Source: Pseudomonadota bacterium (lineage in GTDB: Bacteria; Myxococcota_A; Polyangia; Polyangiales; Polyangiaceae). From it: a DNA stretch of 8,915 nt. Location: positions 1 through 8,915 of the forward strand of contig JAEZYZ010000462.1 of the NCBI GenBank assembly GCA_023418705.1. The letters run 5' to 3'. The translations under genes were made by a program, and so were the position numbers. The notes beneath the pieces are model-generated. The model worked only from the letters and a program-made list of their open reading frames with translations, did not search any database and was not told the DNA's origin. Each line of letters starts with the position of its first letter. Position 1 is the stretch's first letter. This document shows, piece after piece, positions 6,701 through 8,915 of the stretch.

Positions 6701-8915
6701 GATCAAGGCGACGAGGATTGCCGCCAGGAGTACGTCAAGCTGGGCGACGAGCTCGGGTGGAAGGGCATCGTCGCCACGAAGCTCGTGGAGTGGAACCTCG
6801 AGACGCCGGTGGGCGAGGAGCGCAACGCGGCGCTGCGCGGCGCGTTCGAGCGCTTCCTCGAAGTGGATCGCGAGGCGGACGCGGCCAACGTGGCCAAGGA
6901 GCTGATCCGCACGCGTGCTGGCGACGCGGAGCTCGCCAGCAGGCTCGAGACCATCGCGATCCAGCTGCAAGATCTCGAGGCGCTGGGCGTCGCGCACGAT
7001 GTGTTGATCGACGGCCTCTCGGGCGCGCTTCGCGCCGAAGAGATGGTCCGCCAGGCCGAGATCATGGTGGCCGCGGGGGTCGACGCGCTGACGGCGATCG
7101 GGCACGGCGAGCAGGGGCTCACCAGCGTCGCCCCCGATGAGGTCGAGGCGCTGCTGGCGCGGCTGGCGAAGCTCGCTCCCGCGCCCGAGCAGGTGGTGGA
7201 CCTGTACGAGCGGCAGGTGATGCGGTGCAAGGCGCCGGCCGATCGCGTGCAGGCGCTGGCGCGGGCCGCGGAGGTGGCGGCGGAGAGCGACGCCCTCGAT
7301 CGAGCGCGTGGCTTCTTCGACCTGGCGTTGGGCGGTGCGGCGAACGACGACGTATTGACCAAGCTCACCGACATCGCGCGATCGGCCGACGAGCGCGTCG
7401 GTGGTGACACGCTGCGGAGGACGCTCGCCAGCGCGCTGGCGGCGGGCGGCCAGGGGGCGCGCGACGGCGGACGCACCCGCAGCGCGCTGCTCCGGCGGGC
7501 GGCGCTGCTCGCACACCGTGAGCTCGGCGACACCGATCAGGCGTTTCGCTGGACCGGTGACGCGCTGGTCGCTCACGTCGACGATGGTGGCCTCGACGCG
7601 CTGGTCGATTTGGCCGACGAAGTGGGCGAGCCGAAGCGTGCGGAGAGCGTGCTCGGCCGGGTGCTCGAAGAGGTCTTCGACGGTCCACTGGTTCGCAAGG
7701 TGCTCGCGCGGCGCGCGTCGGTGCGCCGCGACAAGCTCGCCGATCCTCGCGGAGCCGCCGACGACCTGAAGCGGCTGCACGATCTGTCGCCCGGGGACAC
7801 GGACGTGATGGACCAGCTGAGCGCCCTGTACGGCGAGCTCGAGGACTATCGCGGCATGGTCCACCTCTTCGAGGACCAGATCCTGCGCGGCAAGAACACG
7901 GAGGCGCGGCTCCAGATCGCGCGCAAGGTGGCTCGGCTCTGGGAGGAGCGCCTTCAGGATCCGCGGGAAGCGGCGGACGCTTGGCGGCGCGTGCTGCGCA
8001 TGAAGAGCGGTGACCCGGAGGCGACGGAGGGGCTCGAGCGGGCCAAGGCGAACATGTTGGGCCGCCCCGCTCCGCCGCCGAGCCCGTCGCCTGAGGCGGA
8101 CGGCGCGGACGACGGTGCCGAGCCACAGGACGCACCGCCCGAGGACGCGGCGGAGGCGACGGAGGACTCGCCGCCGTCCGAGCGCTCAGCGCCGGAGAGC
8201 CCGCTCGGCGAGGGCCTCTCCGCCCTGGATGGGCCCGAGCCGGAAGAAGCTGAAGAGGCCGCGGAGGACGCCGATCTTGCGGTGAGCGCGACGGCGGACC
8301 CCTCGGGTGACGAAGCGCGCCCCGGAGCGGACGCGCCGCTCGACGATCCGACGGAGCCCTCCATCGATCGAGAAGCTGCCGAGGCGGAGGCCGAGGCTGC
8401 CGAGGCAGAGGCCGAAGCCGACGCGGCTCGTGCTGAGCGGGCTCGGGCGGAGATCGAGCCGCTCGGAGCGGACGAGCGCGCGGCGGCCGATCAGGGAAGA
8501 TCCGCCGATCAGCAGGAAGAGGCTGCGATCTCGGCCCCGAGCGATGAGGCAGCGCCCGAAGGCGGCAGCGGCGGCTATCCGGACGAGAGCCTCACCGACC
8601 CCGAGCTGCGGGCGCCGGGGGCGCTCGAGCGCGCCAACGACGCCGGAGGTCGGGAGCCGTTGCCGACCGAAGCGGACGCTTCGGACCCCATTGACGGCGA
8701 GATCAACGGCGCGGTGCACGCGGGCGCGCTGGAGGACAGCGGCGCCGGGGCGACCGCCTCCGCCGCGTCCGAGCTGGACGACGACGAAATGGACATCCCC
8801 GTCTCGCTCGACGACGACGACGGTGCGTCCGAACCCGCGGCGAACGGCGCCGGGCGTCCTGTGCCGCCTCCACCGGGCCGGCCGCCGCCCCCGCCGCGCC
8901 GCAGCAGCGCCGCTC
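3785..8915 (+). CDS. Giant TPR-type alpha-solenoid protein with acidic, proline-rich tail (partial, 3' end missing)
   Basis: A continuous frame of 1,710 codons runs from the ATG at 3785 off the end of the window. An in-frame TAG at 3770-3772 makes this ATG (MDPREME) the first possible one; there is no Shine-Dalgarno. There is no signal peptide or TM helix, so it is probably cytoplasmic. Residues about 1-1424 are TPR-like helical hairpins with recurring LDPxxxxA, RxLAELYE and DPxxAxxxL motifs. The LDP-type anchor recurs near residues 401, 474, 546, 687, 830, 902, 1334 and 1406, a 72-residue (two-hairpin) period. From about 1425 on the protein is low-complexity, rich in Ala, Glu, Asp and Pro, with an Asp-rich patch (about 1663-1680) and a proline-rich stretch near 1691-1706. 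The role is probably a protein-protein scaffold; no partner is shown. It is transcribed away from the sctJ cluster and shares its control region. Confidence 0.93.
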   Translation, partial: MDPREMEALVQRLVQNPHDEDAIGRAYESGQRDPRGYAMLLEKVGTATGDPVFASHWLTEAANVWLTTLNDAHRAARALMIAIDRAPTQPAPAEKLAELYREKGDIKALVALLERRAKALTSLSANDASLLPQLSSLHEELGRLWSEPPLSQPRKASENYRRAVEFDPSNQYAIYAVRELHKASGEWAEAVPYFAQELALVQDPERRLALLQDEAEVRRNAGDLSGATQALRGARELSFEDPVLKQLLASIVLERLQAGEDVAHERAEGAQLFVELAEEFPGEHGYSYSVCALELEAGHDRAAQLAMYYAEQLGRGHEAAPRLAAYVKANPNGAVAADARQLISQVVQQGVFDDSLLEALTPSDDAPAPERVRALLEVASTLANKGKRHEAAANFEKVIAIEAANEEALGFLESFYRQGRKYDKLRDLLLAAAHSPDADVDRRVSCLRELGGLFESQLRDPESAIGTWKELVALDPDDEPARAQLRRLLERHGRWDELTALMEQEAEQLGDLEARLAAEKSIAKLHEQKRRDPVAAGHAWARIARLTPDDDMAIATAVRHFERAERADLAAQVIADTVRSVSDERARAQLYKKLAEYREASGDAFGAGEAYADSARAATDPELWQAAERCFVQAEVWDQAATAAEEQADLAKRPHDQAALFAKVADHLLRLGDEANAVLRLERAAELDPSNPDYAAALESRYVSAERFADLAQFLLGRAEKLTEKADRLELRRRAARLQRNELADPHAARESLLQILSEGDDPEALSMLADDAEERREFGEAAEYLRRLLRVVPEEQRVEVALREGKLLSEGLGDTSAAIDCYEDVLKELDPKNLTALRGIAALHEQQGDLKATAGALERLLDALEDREEKLETARRLAELYETSLDDPRAALKHLEIVRELDPEDFDALERSCEMAEQLEDWMRVTEYTRLLLEIEGDPAEISRMTRRLAELYHTELERDDEALAALLAVADQGDEDCRQEYVKLGDELGWKGIVATKLVEWNLETPVGEERNAALRGAFERFLEVDREADAANVAKELIRTRAGDAELASRLETIAIQLQDLEALGVAHDVLIDGLSGALRAEEMVRQAEIMVAAGVDALTAIGHGEQGLTSVAPDEVEALLARLAKLAPAPEQVVDLYERQVMRCKAPADRVQALARAAEVAAESDALDRARGFFDLALGGAANDDVLTKLTDIARSADERVGGDTLRRTLASALAAGGQGARDGGRTRSALLRRAALLAHRELGDTDQAFRWTGDALVAHVDDGGLDALVDLADEVGEPKRAESVLGRVLEEVFDGPLVRKVLARRASVRRDKLADPRGAADDLKRLHDLSPGDTDVMDQLSALYGELEDYRGMVHLFEDQILRGKNTEARLQIARKVARLWEERLQDPREAADAWRRVLRMKSGDPEATEGLERAKANMLGRPAPPPSPSPEADGADDGAEPQDAPPEDAAEATEDSPPSERSAPESPLGEGLSALDGPEPEEAEEAAEDADLAVSATADPSGDEARPGADAPLDDPTEPSIDREAAEAEAEAAEAEAEADAARAERARAEIEPLGADERAAADQGRSADQQEEAAISAPSDEAAPEGGSGGYPDESLTDPELRAPGALERANDAGGREPLPTEADASDPIDGEINGAVHAGALEDSGAGATASAASELDDDEMDIPVSLDDDDGASEPAANGAGRPVPPPPGRPPPPPRRSSAA
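8375..8416 (+). repeat. Two-copy 21-bp tandem repeat in the acidic tail
   Basis: Two adjacent 21-bp units (8375-8395 and 8396-8416) differ at two third-codon positions and each encodes AAEAEAE. They lie in the disordered part of the giant TPR protein and probably expand and contract by slippage without changing the frame. Confidence 0.7.

Noticed and set aside
5927..7864. 645-codon open frame on the minus strand
   Set aside because: Same reason: antisense to clear TPR repeats, no domain, no start region or promoter; length alone is not evidence at this GC content.
1..8915. CRISPR arrays, tRNA or rRNA genes, insertion sequences, attachment sites
   Set aside because: I saw no regularly spaced repeats, no cloverleaf or rRNA-like sequence, no transposase motifs and no target-site duplications; the window is filled by four protein genes and one control region.

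Overview
The window is high-GC DNA with almost every ORF in a strong third-position G/C bias. It encodes a set of proteins typical of Myxococcota (the former delta-proteobacterial myxobacteria): a type III secretion ring lipoprotein, a membrane pseudokinase with a C-terminal AgmX/PglI-like (TonB-C-like) domain, a DUF4190-thioredoxin protein and a very large TPR protein with an acidic/proline-rich tail. I infer a myxobacterium (Polyangia-like), but the genus cannot be read from this sequence.

Layout. On the minus strand, read from right to left, three genes occupy 3538 down to 113: (i) a two-TM DUF4190 protein carrying a thioredoxin-like domain with a CAPC motif (3538-2663); (ii) a single-TM protein with a degenerate kinase C-lobe, a GYF_2-like domain and an extracytoplasmic domain with four cysteines (2487-877); (iii) sctJ, the lipoprotein of the type III secretion inner-membrane ring (874-113). 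Genes ii and iii are 2 bp apart and surely co-transcribed; genes i and ii are separated by about 175 bp that contain a weak promoter candidate. What follows sctJ (positions 1-112) is cut by the window edge and cannot be assigned.

A 246-bp, comparatively AT-rich divergent control region (3539-3784) contains two perfect inverted repeats and plausible promoters in both directions. On the plus strand a giant reading frame starts at 3785 and is still open at the last base (more than 1,710 codons). It is an alpha-solenoid protein of TPR-like helical hairpins arranged on a 72-residue period, followed by a long disordered acidic and proline-rich tail.

How the pieces may work together (inference): sctJ marks this as the edge of a non-flagellar type III secretion-type locus. 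The pseudokinase gene sits where a partner ring protein might be expected and has the same cytoplasm-TM-periplasm topology as SctD. The thioredoxin-like protein could act on exported cysteine-containing partners, for which the four-cysteine domain of the pseudokinase is the obvious local candidate. The giant TPR protein shares the control region and may be a scaffold, but nothing in the sequence proves a link to secretion. The very long ORFs antisense to the TPR gene are GC-bias shadows.
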